DNA of 64,000 nucleotides from Acanthornis magna (taxonomy: Eukaryota > Chordata > Aves > Passeriformes > Acanthizidae): positions 3,473,001 through 3,537,000 of the forward strand of contig JAWUZG010000056.1 in NCBI GenBank assembly GCA_036785705.1, in the 5' to 3' direction. Of the stretch, positions 1 to 13,915 are shown piece after piece. The translations under genes and the position numbers were made by a program. Every line of letters begins with the position of its first letter. Position 1 is the first letter of the stretch. Under the pieces are notes generated by a model. The model was not told the DNA's origin, did no database searches, and worked only from the letters and a program-made list of their open reading frames with translations.

Positions 1-1996
<1,996 letters not shown>

Positions 1997-3433
1997 CAGG
2001 CCCCTTTGGCTCAACCAGAATCCCCTACAGCTTCAGCTGGAGAAGACGTGCAGTCTCTAGCTGACTCAATGGACTCAGACCGAGATTCCATCTGTAGTAA
2101 TTCCAATGGCAATAATGGCAAAAACGGTAAAGAAAAAGAAAAGGACAAACAAAGGAAAGATAAAGACAAAACCAGGACGGATTCAGTTGCCAATAAAATA
2201 GGAAGCCTCAGTAAAACCCTGGGAATTAAACTGAAAAAGAACATGGGTGGTCTTGGAGGTCTAGTGCACGGCAAGATGAGCAGAGCCAATTCAGGGAATG
2301 GAAAAAATGGTGACACAGTAGAGAAAGTCAAAGAGAAGAAGTCCAAGTCTCGCAAAGGGAGCAAAGAGGAATCTGGGCAGTCTGCGAGCACATCCCCGTC
2401 TGAAAAGACCACTCCATCTCCCACTGACAGAGCCAGCAGCTCACCCACGGAAAAGGTGAACACTAAACCCTTCTCTGACAAGCAGGCTGACCCATGGAAG
2501 TACAGCACGGACGTGAAACTCAGCCTAAATATTTTGAGAGCTGCTATGCAGGGTGAACGAAAGTTTATTTTTGCTGGCCTTCTTTTGACCAGTCACAGAC
2601 ATCAGTTCCACGAGGAGATGATCGGCTATTACCTGACCAGTGCCCAGGAGCGTTTCAATGCGGAACAGGAACAGAAGAGAAAGGAAGCTGAGAAAAAGGC
2701 TGCACTGAATGGCTCATCTAGTAGGAAACTGGAGCCTGAAGTATTTTCAAAAGAAAAATTAGAAACATCTCCTCAGGATAGGGCATCACCCGTCTTGCCT
2801 CAAAGCCATACGACTCAACTGGTTTTAAAATTTAAAGACCGCACTAGTCCCACTCCCGGGTCCTTTTCTTCGCCCAGTAACAGTGCCAAGAAAAGTGGCC
2901 CCATCCCGGTGTCTGCCCACTATAGCCATACCCCACCCGTTCAGAGGCAAAGTGTCATCCATCTGCATGACGTCAACTCCAAGCCATCGAGCTTCCAGGA
3001 CGATAGCTACAAGCCAGTGGTGGGCACGCTGAAAACCTGTGCCACGTACCCGCAGCAGAACAGATCGCTGAGCTCGCAGAGCTACAGCCCCGCGCGCCTG
3101 CCCGGCATGCGCACCGTCAACACCGTGGAGTCGCTGAGCTACGCCAGGCCCGCCGAACACAAGTCCCAGACCTACACCAACGGCTTCGACACCGCGGACA
3201 TCAGAGACTGCTTGGAGTACGCTGACGAGGACGCTCCTCAGACCTGGCTGAACAACGATAAAAACCAAGGCAGAAGCACAGTTTGCCCAATCTATTCCAT
3301 CCAGCAGAACCGCTGTAAGAAGGAGAACTGTTCCTTTTATGGTCGTCCTGAGACTGAAAATTACTGTTCCTACTGCTACAAAGAGGAGTTAAAGCGCAGG
3401 GAGAGGGACAGCAAGGGACACAGGCATTGAGGA
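1997..3433 (+). CDS. OTUD7A: OTUD7A (Cezanne-2) terminal coding exon, partial gene
   Basis: OTUD7A is an OTU-family deubiquitinase that prefers K11-linked ubiquitin chains and is known from neurons. This exon encodes only the part after the catalytic OTU domain. Counting Leu at 2006 as residue 1, it shows a Ser/Asn segment and a Lys/Glu-rich stretch (about 35-60). Next comes a conserved block around [10 protein letters not shown] and [10 protein letters not shown] (about 58-85), then a Ser/Thr/Pro linker. A block from Trp164 to about 232 is shared with the paralog OTUD7B and includes [11 protein letters not shown]. An A20-type zinc finger ends the protein, with Cys437, 442, 454 and 457 (C-x4-C-x11-C-x2-C), followed by a basic tail. 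The frame is open through 1997-2005 (Gln-Ala-Pro), and OTUD7B also has Ala-Pro-Leu-Ala-Gln-Pro here. The exon therefore starts at an acceptor, not a start codon. As I recall the human protein, its linker has long Ala/Pro runs that are absent here. Stop is TGA at 3428-3430; the exon runs on into the 3'UTR. Confidence 0.95.
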
Positions 3434-3519
3434 TTCTTCCGTGACTACTTAGTTTTACCGTTTTCTTACTTACAAAGTAAACAGTGTTGGATTGCAGTAA
3501 AAGGAATCCTTAAAAAAAG

Positions 3520-3525
3520 AATAAA
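3520..3525 (+). terminator. OTUD7A: Proximal poly(A) signal for OTUD7A
   Basis: AATAAA lies about 90 bases after the stop codon and is followed by a U/G-containing stretch (about 3540-3562). It could give a short-3'UTR mRNA. Usage is unknown. Confidence 0.4.
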
Positions 3526-6500
3526 GGATTGATGAGTAAATAGTGTCTAGCTCTTCGCTTTTCCGGGGCAATGAGGAAGTAATAGGATTAATTTATCATA
3601 AAAAAAAATATTATTTTCCATTTTGTCAGTGTCTTTTTTACATATACTGGTAAGCTGAAGGGTTGTTTACTCCTTTGTCAGTGCTGTGTATATGTTTGGT
3701 CAAAAATTTACTAATGGTGCCTGAATTTACACTGACATCACTCAGGTAGTAGAATGATAGGGGAAAGTCATACTAGCGATGATGTGGTGTTGTAGTAGGG
3801 TAGTATCTGCCTTGCAGACATTTGAAATGATATAGCTATTATTGAGAGTATTTTTTCCTCAGTAAAACCTAAATTTTTCATAGCCTTTTTTTTCAGGAGG
3901 GTAGTGATTTTGCATACTGCACATTTTTAACATGGCAGCATATTGCATTACTACTAATGTTTGTACTTATTTCAGTCTGAAATGGAATGATTCTGGAAAA
4001 ATGGGAGTGAAAGGTCTGAATTCATGAGGGCTGTAGCTCTTCCTAATTTTAAGTTATTACCAGTTTCTATATTTTCATATATTTGAGCCACTTTTATTTG
4101 CACTGAGTTTTTAAACAGGTTTTATAAGAAAATTCTCTATGACTTCATGTCCCCAAGCCCCCCACATAATATAGTTTTGCGCACCTGAATTTCAGAAGTA
4201 TTTTTGTTGCTGTTAAAATGCAGAGAAATATTAAAATAAAACGAAAATATTTTTAAAAATCAGATATGGAAAATTTGATGACCAACTAGGAAATTTAGGA
4301 TCATTTTAGATCTGAACTGCTTGCCAAAACAAATGTAATGCATCAATTTATTTTCCCTTAGCTAGTACACGAATTTAATCATTATTTACTTATTCCTTCT
4401 CGACATTATCGAGTGATAATTATTGCAAGTGTAACTACTTGAGCCTTTCTTGAAGGCTGTTGGCTCCTCCTCTTTTCGAGTCTCCTCTTGTGAGTCATCT
4501 CCCCCCAGGAGGTTCCCAGATGGCTGTAAAATACCTCCAGCAGGAATGGCAGCTCCTCGCACAGATTTGCACAAGTCTGATACCCAAATATTTATGTAAG
4601 TGTTTGCAATACTTTTGAAAACAAAACTTTGCTCACAGAAACATTTCTGCAAAGCAGACGCCGCAGACGCTGTTGAAGTAGATGGGTTACATGAGGAAGT
4701 TTTTGGGGATCCAGGGCTGGTTTTGCACCCCTCCACCATCAGCTGGCAGAATGCAGGAACAAGAGCTCTTTGCTGGTGTCACACTTGTGAACAACGGCTC
4801 ATTTTAAGAGCTGATTTTGCAGAACAGGTGAAGTACTGCCTTCAGGACTGCTGACTTTGCCACCTCAGGGTGCAGAGCAGGAGTTCTGCCTTCCTCATTA
4901 TGGAATAGCACTTTTCTGGCCCACACAGGAAACATTCTTTGCCAAAGAGTCTTTGTTTCTGATTATTTTTCTGCTGCAGCCCAGTTTTAATTCTTGACAT
5001 GGGTGGCACCATTTCGCTTGCATACAGTTAATGTAATTAACCCTGAAGCCAAGCCTAAAGTCCCCTGTGAAACAAGATGCACAAACTGCTGCTGCCGTGT
5101 CCTGGCTTTCAGAAACAGCACGTGAGCTTTTTGCAGTGTCCCAAATCGGTAGAGCTGAGCACATACTTAAAATTGACCATTTTTTTAGGTTTTCTGCTGA
5201 ATGGGAGGTTTCAAAATAAGCCCCTTGGCCACTTCTGTATAAAGTTAGGGTCTCTGCCATGTTAGCTGTTCCATGAATCCAGACCTGTCCTTCATATTCC
5301 TTGCTGTATACTGAGCATACACTGAATCTTACTGAACTTTCATTCCTTCATAAAAGGAAAATAATGGTATGTGTTAAAGCTCCGTGTGACTTCTGTCCTT
5401 AAGGTAAGCACCTTCCGAGTCCCATGTCTCCTGTTGCATACACTGGTAAGCAGTGTCCTGTTTTGCTTTGCTGTTGTGATTATTACGTTTAAGTTCTAAT
5501 TGTCAAAGAAAACTGGGATTGCAAATTATGCTAAAACAAGCCAGACCATGTTAAAATAAATTAAATATTATATTTGATTGTATTTGCTGCTGAGACTGAG
5601 AAAACTGGCAGGATAAAGCTTCAGGAAAGACAGAAATATTTAAGAATTCTTAGGGCATTAGAGTAGCAGTAGTGTGTGATACTCTGAGAATCATTTCTGT
5701 GTAAAGCTGTGCTTAAGAAATATTGCATTAGCAGCAAACCACACCAGCCAATGTATTTAAGTGAGTTATATCCTTTCTGAATGAGGAAAAAAGCAGTAGA
5801 TATGCAAAAACAAGCCATTACCATGAGATTTTGCTGTTTCCCATTTTCATAGGATTTGTTTCTGCAGCATGTTTTTAAGATCCTCTGCTCATGAAAAAAA
5901 GAGATTTACAAGAAGTCAGCATTTAGGTAAACTACTCTTTTCTGAATTACTGAGTACATTGTACCTGTGTGTTAGATTATTTTGAAAAATCCATCGGTCT
6001 TGTCTGTATAGGATACCAAACCAGAGTGTTCATTCTCATCCTCAGGACACTCAGATATTTCCATAAATATTTACCTCTACAGGATTGCTCACTTTAAGAT
6101 ACCTGTTGTATGAAATACTGACAGAACACTTTTTCCTGTTTCCTTAGAATCTTTTTGTTGGGATATCTTTGAATAATTTTCTAATTGCTGTTTTCTTTTA
6201 GAACTCTCCTCCAACATCCCATGATTTTATTGTTCTTAATATTTTATATTGAAGTTGTAGGCCTACAATGCAATTTTCCTCTTAAAATCTACCCCTCTTT
6301 TCCCTGCAGTGGTCCTTCTTTTCTGGATAAGTAATACTTGGGGGTGGGGAGGTTTCTCTATTTCTGGGCTGTTTGTGGCAGTTGTGCCATAGCTGGTGTT
6401 AACCAGACCAAACATGCAGAAACTGTGCCCCCTCCTGAAGAAGTCCTGTCCCATTAAAAGGAGACTGTAGCTGTAAAAGAAAATTCCCTACCTATTTTTT

Positions 6501-7035
6501 TAGAGGTAATTCCCAACTGCTCATGAGTTGCATTGACCAGCACTGAAAGAAATTGTGTCATTCCTTGGCTCCATGTTAGAGGTAATTACCTTCATATGTA
6601 TTTTTCTGTTGTACTTTGAGTGCTCTTTTGGCTTGTTCTTCCTGACAGCTGGAAGTGTATGCAGCACACAGGCCAGAGGGTTCTGTGCCTGCTCTGCCCT
6701 CTCTGCACCCTCCAGAGCTGGAGAGTTCCCCTGGAGCCCCAGATGGAGAGAAGGCAGCTTTGCTTTGGGGGGTCCCTGCTCATTCCTTCTGTTAGCCCGA
6801 GTGGCTGCAATGCACGTTTGTATTTTTTGCATTTGTATGTGCCTTTTTCCCCTCGCTCCTTCATAGTGACTCAGCATTTATCACTGCAGTCCAGATCTCA
6901 GAAGTACAGAGTAGATACTGGGTAGGCTACACCCTCCCAGAAATGATCCAAAATCACCAGGAGATACTTAGGTTGAAGGAAGCTGGAATTCTTTTAAAGT
7001 GTGAAAATGCAATTTTTCTAATTTAAAAAAGGCTT

Positions 7036-7133
7036 AAACCTATTATGCAATTTTTTTTACTTTGTTCTAAACGCTGATGCAAAGGTCTGTTTGCTTTGTC
7101 TAAACTCTGATGCCTGTGATGCATAATAGGTTT
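7036..7133 (+). repeat. Inverted repeat enclosing two imperfect direct repeats
   Basis: A perfect 14-base inverted repeat has arms AAACCTATTATGCA (7036-7049) and TGCATAATAGGTTT (7120-7133) around a 70-base loop. Inside the loop are two imperfect copies of a roughly 20-base unit containing CTAAAC and CTGATGC (about 7059-7080 and 7094-7113). It sits in the candidate OTUD7A 3'UTR and could fold as one hairpin in the RNA. Confidence 0.7.
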
Positions 7134-8805
7134 CAGTCATGCTTTATATTAAAGTTCCATTTTAAATGCTTTATAAAGAGTTAATACACCATTGTTAGAG
7201 TTTACAAATGTATTTTCAGAGGTGGGTATCAGTTGTAGCATATGGCTAACGAGCAGCTCATTCAGAAGAAGGTTTTGTAGATTATCAAAAGTATTCAGAT
7301 TTTGGATTTTAAAACAATTGGTGAACTTTTTGTTCTATAAATGCAATGGCAATATTTTCCCAGCTTTCTTTAGCAATTAGTTGCTTCACCATAAGTCAAA
7401 GGTAACATTCGGAGCATCAGTGAAAGAAAGATGCTGTACTTGAAAAGTTTTGTGTTGCTTGTATCTTAAGAAGCCTGAGCAGGCCAAGTGGAGTGCTCAG
7501 TGGTGTTTCTGGAGCTGAGCTGCTGCGAGCAGTGCTGCTTGGCCCAGAGAGCCCTGAGGACACCCGGCTGCAGTGTCTGCCCCTCGCACAGAGGCGCATT
7601 CAGGGTCAGCTACTCCTCGGGTGATGAATGTGTAGATATCAAAAAATGCACAGCACAGATCTGACAAAATACTGCCCTCCACCTCCCCGACTCTGAAACA
7701 GCTGCACTGGTGCTCACCCTCACCAACGGGAATGGTCTCCCTGACAGCAAGGAGACTGCTTCTCTTCAGAACCTTTCAGCAAGTGTTAAGAAAGAGAATA
7801 AATGTTCTTGATCAAGGCCTGAGCCTTCACAGTGTGTTCCCCACAGGCTGCCTGATGTTACTCTTCCAAGGAGAGAATCGGTGAGAATTCTGCCTGAGGA
7901 GCAGAGGGAAGCCTTAGGCCTCCTTGGGCTCCATTTGCTGTCCTCTGCTCTGTGTGGACAGAATCCCATTGGTAGTGGGGCCTTAAATCAGGTGCTTCAT
8001 TGGCATGTAAAATACTTGCAAATTGGGCATGAAAGCAAAGTCCAAGCTAGGAAGGGAGGAAGGTCTTCAGAACACTGTGAGTGTTTTGCACAGGTGAAAA
8101 CCCACATGTTAACAGAAACCACAATTCATCTCAGATAAACACAGGTCCAGAGAAGCAAAATAGCTGATGCTGATTGTAGATGGCTTTTCAGCTTAGTGTA
8201 TTTTAAGTCTCTGTCAGTGTATTTGAAGAGTGTTTGTTTTAGGGAATGGCAGCTTACGCAGAGGATCACCAAACTATAGCATAGAGTTGAAATTATTTCA
8301 ATAACAGACACTAATATCTATTTTAATTTGCACATGGATTTCCAGTGTATATGACTAAAATATTATATTGTTAAAAATGAGAGGGAAACAACACAAAGGT
8401 GTTTGTAAGTATGTTCTATTTGTAGACTTAAGGCTGTATTATGTTGGAATTTTACAAGCCAAGTTTAAATTGTAATATAGAAATTATTTTTATATTATTT
8501 TCAAAATACGCTACAGAGCAATATTTTGCGCCTTTATTATAAACAGGGTCATCATTTTAGTAGGTTACTTTCAGAAATGCTAGTAGAAATTTACCATGAA
8601 AAGAAAGCTTTGTAAATGTATTTGTTGTTTCTAACTGCTCTGTCTGTTGTGCACATCTGTATCTAATGTGAGTTGAATATACAAATTTTTTTTTAATTGA
8701 AAAGCTTTAAATTTTTCTTTATATATTTTGGTACAACACTGTTCCTCTCTATTTAATTCTTCTCTTCCAGTCCTTACCAATAGCCACTTTTATAAGCAGC
8801 TTCTG

Positions 8806-8811
8806 AATAAA
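8806..8811 (+). terminator. OTUD7A: Internal poly(A) signal candidate
   Basis: AATAAA in the OTUD7A 3' flank. This is one of several possible alternative polyadenylation signals, with no strong downstream GU element visible. Confidence 0.25.
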
Positions 8812-11800
8812 CATTCATCTGGAAAATTTCCTTACCAAATGAAACATTTCTGCACAGATATTGACTTGGGACATTGATAATACACTCTGAACCCATTGGA
8901 GTAGGATTAGTTTGCTTTTTTTAAAAAAAGAAAAAAGAGAATCAGCTATTAATTATTCCTTCATAATGAAAATCAAGAATGAATAACCCGTGCAGTCATC
9001 TGGGGGAAAAAAAATCACTCTAGATCATAGAAATGTCATCCCTAATTGGTAGATACATTGTCTTAATATGTATCAAATATGCATTAGCTTCTTGCAGATT
9101 GAAGTGTTCAGATAATATTTCTTCATAGTTCTTTGTATTGTACAAATGAATTACTGATGAACTGTGAAAAAAAAAGACATCACAAACTAATGCATATGTT
9201 AAATTAGAAGTCTGAGTAGTTTTTAAAATTCCCCAACTTTCGTGGTTTAGTTTGTTGGGATTTGTTTGTTTAAGAATTACTATTAAGGGATGTACTGACA
9301 AAATTTTCAAATCTGGATGCCTAATGATTGTGCATCTGCATTTCTCCTGATCAATAGACTGGATTTAAGGTGTACTGAGCATCAATTTCTGTGGGAAGAA
9401 AAGGTCCCTCTTGATTTCAGAAATCAAATGTTACTCCAACACATATTCAGGTCTTTTCCTTTATTAACACTGTATACTTCTTTTCAGTCAATAGAATTTA
9501 CATTTTATCTTTAGTGATTTTCCATGTGTGAACAAATAATTGGGCTTATTCATAAAGTGATTGTTTGAGTATGGAGAGACTTGCCTTGTACCAAAACACC
9601 ATATAATTGTTTAACTGTTGCATTCCTAATGGGGCTCTTGTATTCCACTGTTGGGGTGGGGAAATAAGACTGTGTTTTTTCCTTGGCTATCATGATCCTA
9701 TTATTTGGTCTGGTTGGATTTTTTTCCTCTCCAGTGGCTATGCTGTTCTGATTGCTGGTTTATCTCCCATTACCTGAATGCCTGTACTGTACCAAGAGAA
9801 TTGAAATGGCTGATGCACATTTGCACTGTGGAACAGGCCATGTGGGTAAAAGCCACCGTGTTCCAAACAGCCTTAAAATTACGACTCTCTGGGGACTGAG
9901 AGTCACTTAACTGGATGCAGCCTCTGTCCTACTTCCTCATTTAACCATGACTGTAAAACACTCAAGCCTGCTGTAGTCTGTGTGTCTCTGGACATATTCA
10001 TCTGAATACCTTGTAATCTTAACAGAAAGTTTTCTTTAAAAAATTGTGATTCTTTGATAAGCATTAGCGTGTCAGGAAAGCTTAGTCAAAAGAGGAGATG
10101 GAGTAAAAACAAAGAGAATCAGCTAGTGGAGTAACCAGGGCACCAAAACACTAAAAAGAGGGAAAATTGTTAAGATCTATTAAAACCTATTTCCTGTCAA
10201 GATGGTAAGCTTTGTAGATCTTCCTGTGTGCTGGGAAAACAGAGAAATGTTTTTGCCATTCATCTCTGCATTTAATGTAGTCTCTTACTTTGTTGCAGAG
10301 GTTTTCTGTTGGGGAAAAAGGGTGAAAAGGAAATTCTCTTCCCTTCTTAAAGAAAATTCTAGTGGCAGAATCATCTGAGATTGCAAAAATGTGATCCAGT
10401 GTTGGAACTAAACAGTGCCTAACTCCCATGTGCAATGTGTATTTCATTTTCATTTTTCCCCTTTCAAATACCATTTCTTTAAAAAGAAGGAAGGGGAAGT
10501 TTAAAGATTAAGCTTGTATGTTAATGATCCAGTTCTTCCTTCTTTCAAATGTGGAATCTGTATAAACGTGAAAATGGAATTACACTGGAGTTGCACTTTC
10601 CCTGCTGAGAAGTAAAAGCCACCTTTTTAGGTAAATTCCATGTAATTGCTTTGGCACAGAGTAAAATCAGAAGCCCTTGGGACAGAACCTTTGCCTGATG
10701 AAGCCTGACAGCGTGTCAGGAGCCTGAGAGCCATGGCCACCATAGCCAAAAGAGCACGTCTGGCTCATTCTTGCCTTTAACGCAGATGGAGTTCATTGTG
10801 GCCCGTGGTGTCTGAACAGCATCTTTGTGGTAAAGGTGAAGTGGACCACTGCCTTTGTTGCCACCTGCTTCCAGGTTTAAGTAACAAAATGCCTCTTCCC
10901 CATGTTTTTGGTTAAAATATGCAGGAGATGCAGCAGCAGAATGTGGCATCGCAGGCTCAGAGAATGCCCCACGTCTCCGTAAAATGGGCTTTCAATCAGG
11001 TATGAATTGAAACACAGCCATGTGGGCGTGACAGAAGCGCTCTCATCTCAACTTTGCAAATCGTGTGCACTTTTAATACTAACAAAATGAAGCAATGGTT
11101 TTACTGTTTATTTGCTCAAGATTCTGAGTACTGTAAATACAGTCTTTGTAGAATGCACAGTGTGTGTACAGTACAGAAATGCTTTTTCCCTTGGAGCCGC
11201 TCGGGGAGCTTTGCATGCACACGGTGCCCAACTCTGCTCACTCACCATAACCAAGAAGAACAAACAGGATTTAGGCCTAGACTAAATAATGGATTAAATT
11301 AGCCACATACACCTAAACAGCTGCGAGTTCCCAACCATGGTGTTCTAGGCCAGCTTTGACAGCTTTGTATAAAACTCCATCCCAATGATTGAGATTAAGT
11401 TTGTGCTCTTTCCTGGGAAGGAGCAGTTACCTCTGTGTCTGTCCCAAGCCCATTGCTCTTAGCCTCTGACTCTTGTGTTTGTAATGTGCCAGGCTCAGCA
11501 TGATTCAGCTAGGAAGCAGTTTTTTAAATCTGCATAGAGCTCTTGTTTTCCTTTTGGAATCCATCTCGAGTTTTACTTTGCATTCAATTTTAAGACATAA
11601 AATACTGTTATGAACTTTTCATAATGCCTTGAAGTTGTTTTTTGTGGGGCTGAAAGACTTTGTTCTCCTTGGGAGGCCTTGTTCTTCCTCATTGATTCTT
11701 GTGACTAATATTTTTGTATGGAAAAAGTTGAATGAACCATTGAAAGTATCTCTGCTGTTTACATGTACTTCTGCCATTTGGTACACTTTGTGTTGTTAAA

Positions 11801-12027
11801 ACCAATGCCTCTCAGACATGGGCAAAGCTTGAAGGACAGTCTGAAGTATTATATACAAAAGGTATATGTCGTTAATTCATCATGGCTCTGCTGTTGCTGT
11901 TGTATTATACGCCCCCTCCCCCAATTGTTTGTACATCTCTTTTCCTATTGCTAACTTTTTTTTAATCTTTTACTTTCTTAGACGAATTCTAAAGCTCTTT
12001 GTCCTTAAAGCCTGTGATAGATTTTCC

Positions 12028-12033
12028 AATAAA
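12028..12033 (+). terminator. OTUD7A: Internal poly(A) signal candidate
   Basis: AATAAA follows a pyrimidine-rich stretch in the OTUD7A 3' flank and is followed within 30 bases by a U-rich segment (GGCTTTCTTAGTTCAGTTTG). It is one of several candidates. Confidence 0.3.
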
Positions 12034-13128
12034 GAGGATTTGGCTTTCTTAGTTCAGTTTGCATATAGAGTGGCTTGTCTCCCCAAACAAGAATTAAAGT
12101 AACATGGATGTCACACCCTTGGTTTAGAGAAGTTTATTTACTCATTAACTGAGAGTCTCTGTTCAATTATAATCAAAGCTAATTATATAAAGTTTAAAAT
12201 ATCAGGGCTGGTAATGTGATTCTATCTAATAACCTGGCAAACTCAGCTTTTTTAACCCATAGAAATGTACAATAAATGTATTAGTACTTGAAGTCTGTAT
12301 TTCAAAGGAAGATAGTAGTTGGCTCTCACTGGGGCTTAAAAAAATGTTAATAAGGAATAAAGTAAGTCTCATTGATTTTGGTTGGCCGAGAATTCAACTT
12401 CTTCATAGTCTTACCACCCTTCTCATTTTTCAGAGTCCGAGTTTCTTGTTGCCTTCTCTAAGTTTATACTCTTTTAGCAAATATTGATTTAGGCTTTCAA
12501 TAAACTATGTAACAGAAACTACAGAGATTTATTTAAAGCTGAAATACTTTTCAGTTTTCTTGTTTGACCATTTTCATGCAAAAAGGAATTAATTTATCTT
12601 TTCCCATTTCCCCTCCCTATTCATAATTTCAAAACACAATTGGTTGCAGTCACTTTTGTCTGCAAAGAAAACAGTTGATCATTTTTAAGCTGACTGCCAT
12701 AATGTTAAAATCCATTGTTCAAAAGAAACGGGAGCATTACTTAACATTAAAGAATAAGGAACATTTCTTGTTGTGAAAAGTGTAAGTTCTTGAGAACCTT
12801 TTCTACATGCAGTTTTCATTCAAATTCAACTTAAATGTCATTTTTAATCTGATCCATACTTTGACAAAGATGATGTGTAAGAGCTGTTTTTAGCAGTTGG
12901 ATTGTTACTTTGTAAAGTATTAAAGCACTAAACCAATTTTTGCAATAGGTAGTAAAACTTGCTTTTGTTTTGAAAAACTTCCAGTTATAACTGTCGCACT
13001 TTTTATAGCAGAACTGTATTTAATTTCTTTCTTTTATGAAAGATTACTCAAAGTAACTGATAGCTCTGTAATCTGTGTGAATTGGCTTCTCCATTATTTG
13101 AATCTGAGAGAAGCTACAATGCCTATTC

Positions 13129-13134
13129 AATAAA
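13129..13134 (+). terminator. OTUD7A: Candidate distal OTUD7A poly(A) signal
   Basis: AATAAA is followed 20-60 bases later by a strongly U/GU-rich region (TGTTTGCTTG, then TTGTTTGTGC), as expected of a functional cleavage site. After this the composition changes to ordinary intergenic sequence. It is the best candidate for the distal end of the OTUD7A mRNA. Confidence 0.4.
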
Positions 13135-13885
13135 ATTAACTTATTTCTAAAGTACCTGTTTGCTTGAATTCTTGTTTGTGCTTTCTGTGTGCTCTCTCAG
13201 GGTGATGCTGGGCAGACCCCAAAGCCCAGGGAAGAAGCAGGGGACAAGGGTAAGGGACTGCTGCAAAGCTGGGGGTGGGGAGCAGTTGGCTCAGCACAGC
13301 CTTGTGTGCTGCTGCCATTTAAAAGAACAAATTGAGTCTTTTCCTACCTAACTTGGATACCTTGCTGAAATCAAGCTGTTAGTACTGTTACCTCAGAGGA
13401 TGAAAACAAAAGTAGTTCAAGCAGCCTAATGTTGCTATAAACCTCAGATCAAGAGCACGTGCATGTCCTGTGGGAAAGATTTCATTTCTCTGGCCTGTTG
13501 TATAGGGGCTGATTCTCCCTTACCTAATTTCAGTGTACATCAGAAATGGTGACAATGGAATTGCACCACTGAAGAGCATTTGTGTCACAGTTGCCCAGGT
13601 CAGGGACACACTGGAAATGGAGAGAGCATTGCAGGGGCTGCCCCTTGAGGGCAATGATTGAAGGCAAGAGGCCGGGGTAGCTTAGAGGGGCAAAAGGATC
13701 CTGAAATGGAAGTAGAAGCTGTGGTTGCCACACCAGCCATGTGCTTCCTAGGAGGGATGATGGAGATCTCTTCAAGGAGAAAGAGGGCTGCACCAGGACC
13801 TGATAATAATGGTTTACAGGACTGCTGAACAGCTAATCAAAACTCACAAAGTGCTGTGAATCTAAGACCAAAAAAAGGAACAAAA

Positions 13886-13915
13886 TTATTATTGTTGTTA
13901 TTATTATTATTATTA
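13886..13915. repeat. ATT/GTT trinucleotide microsatellite
   Basis: About 30 bases of imperfect ATT repeats interrupted by GTT units. Simple sequence with no evident role. Confidence 0.85.

Larger units (their letters stand above)
3431..13134 (+). other. OTUD7A: Probable OTUD7A 3'UTR and downstream flank
   Basis: This is AT-rich sequence with no credible ORF after the OTUD7A stop. It contains several AATAAA signals (3520-3525, 8806-8811, 12028-12033, 13129-13134) and U-rich stretches. Two Pumilio-type motifs (TGTANATA) lie at 7631-7638 and 11132-11139. A structured element lies at 7036-7133. The dense U-rich texture persists to about 13.1 kb, so a 9-10 kb 3'UTR is plausible. The true end cannot be fixed without transcript data. 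A short 3'UTR ending near 3545 would also be consistent with the sequence. Confidence 0.5.

Noticed and set aside
2006..2008. TTG as a translation start for the OTUD7A segment
   Set aside because: The frame continues open to the splice acceptor and matches the family upstream of this codon, so this is an internal exon boundary in a eukaryotic gene, not a start.
2011..2508. 165-codon - strand ORF opposite OTUD7A
   Set aside because: It is the antisense shadow of the Ser/Lys-rich OTUD7A exon, and its Leu/Phe/Ser composition follows from that. No domain or start signal.
2825..3268. 147-codon - strand ORF opposite OTUD7A
   Set aside because: Antisense shadow of the GC-rich part of the same exon.
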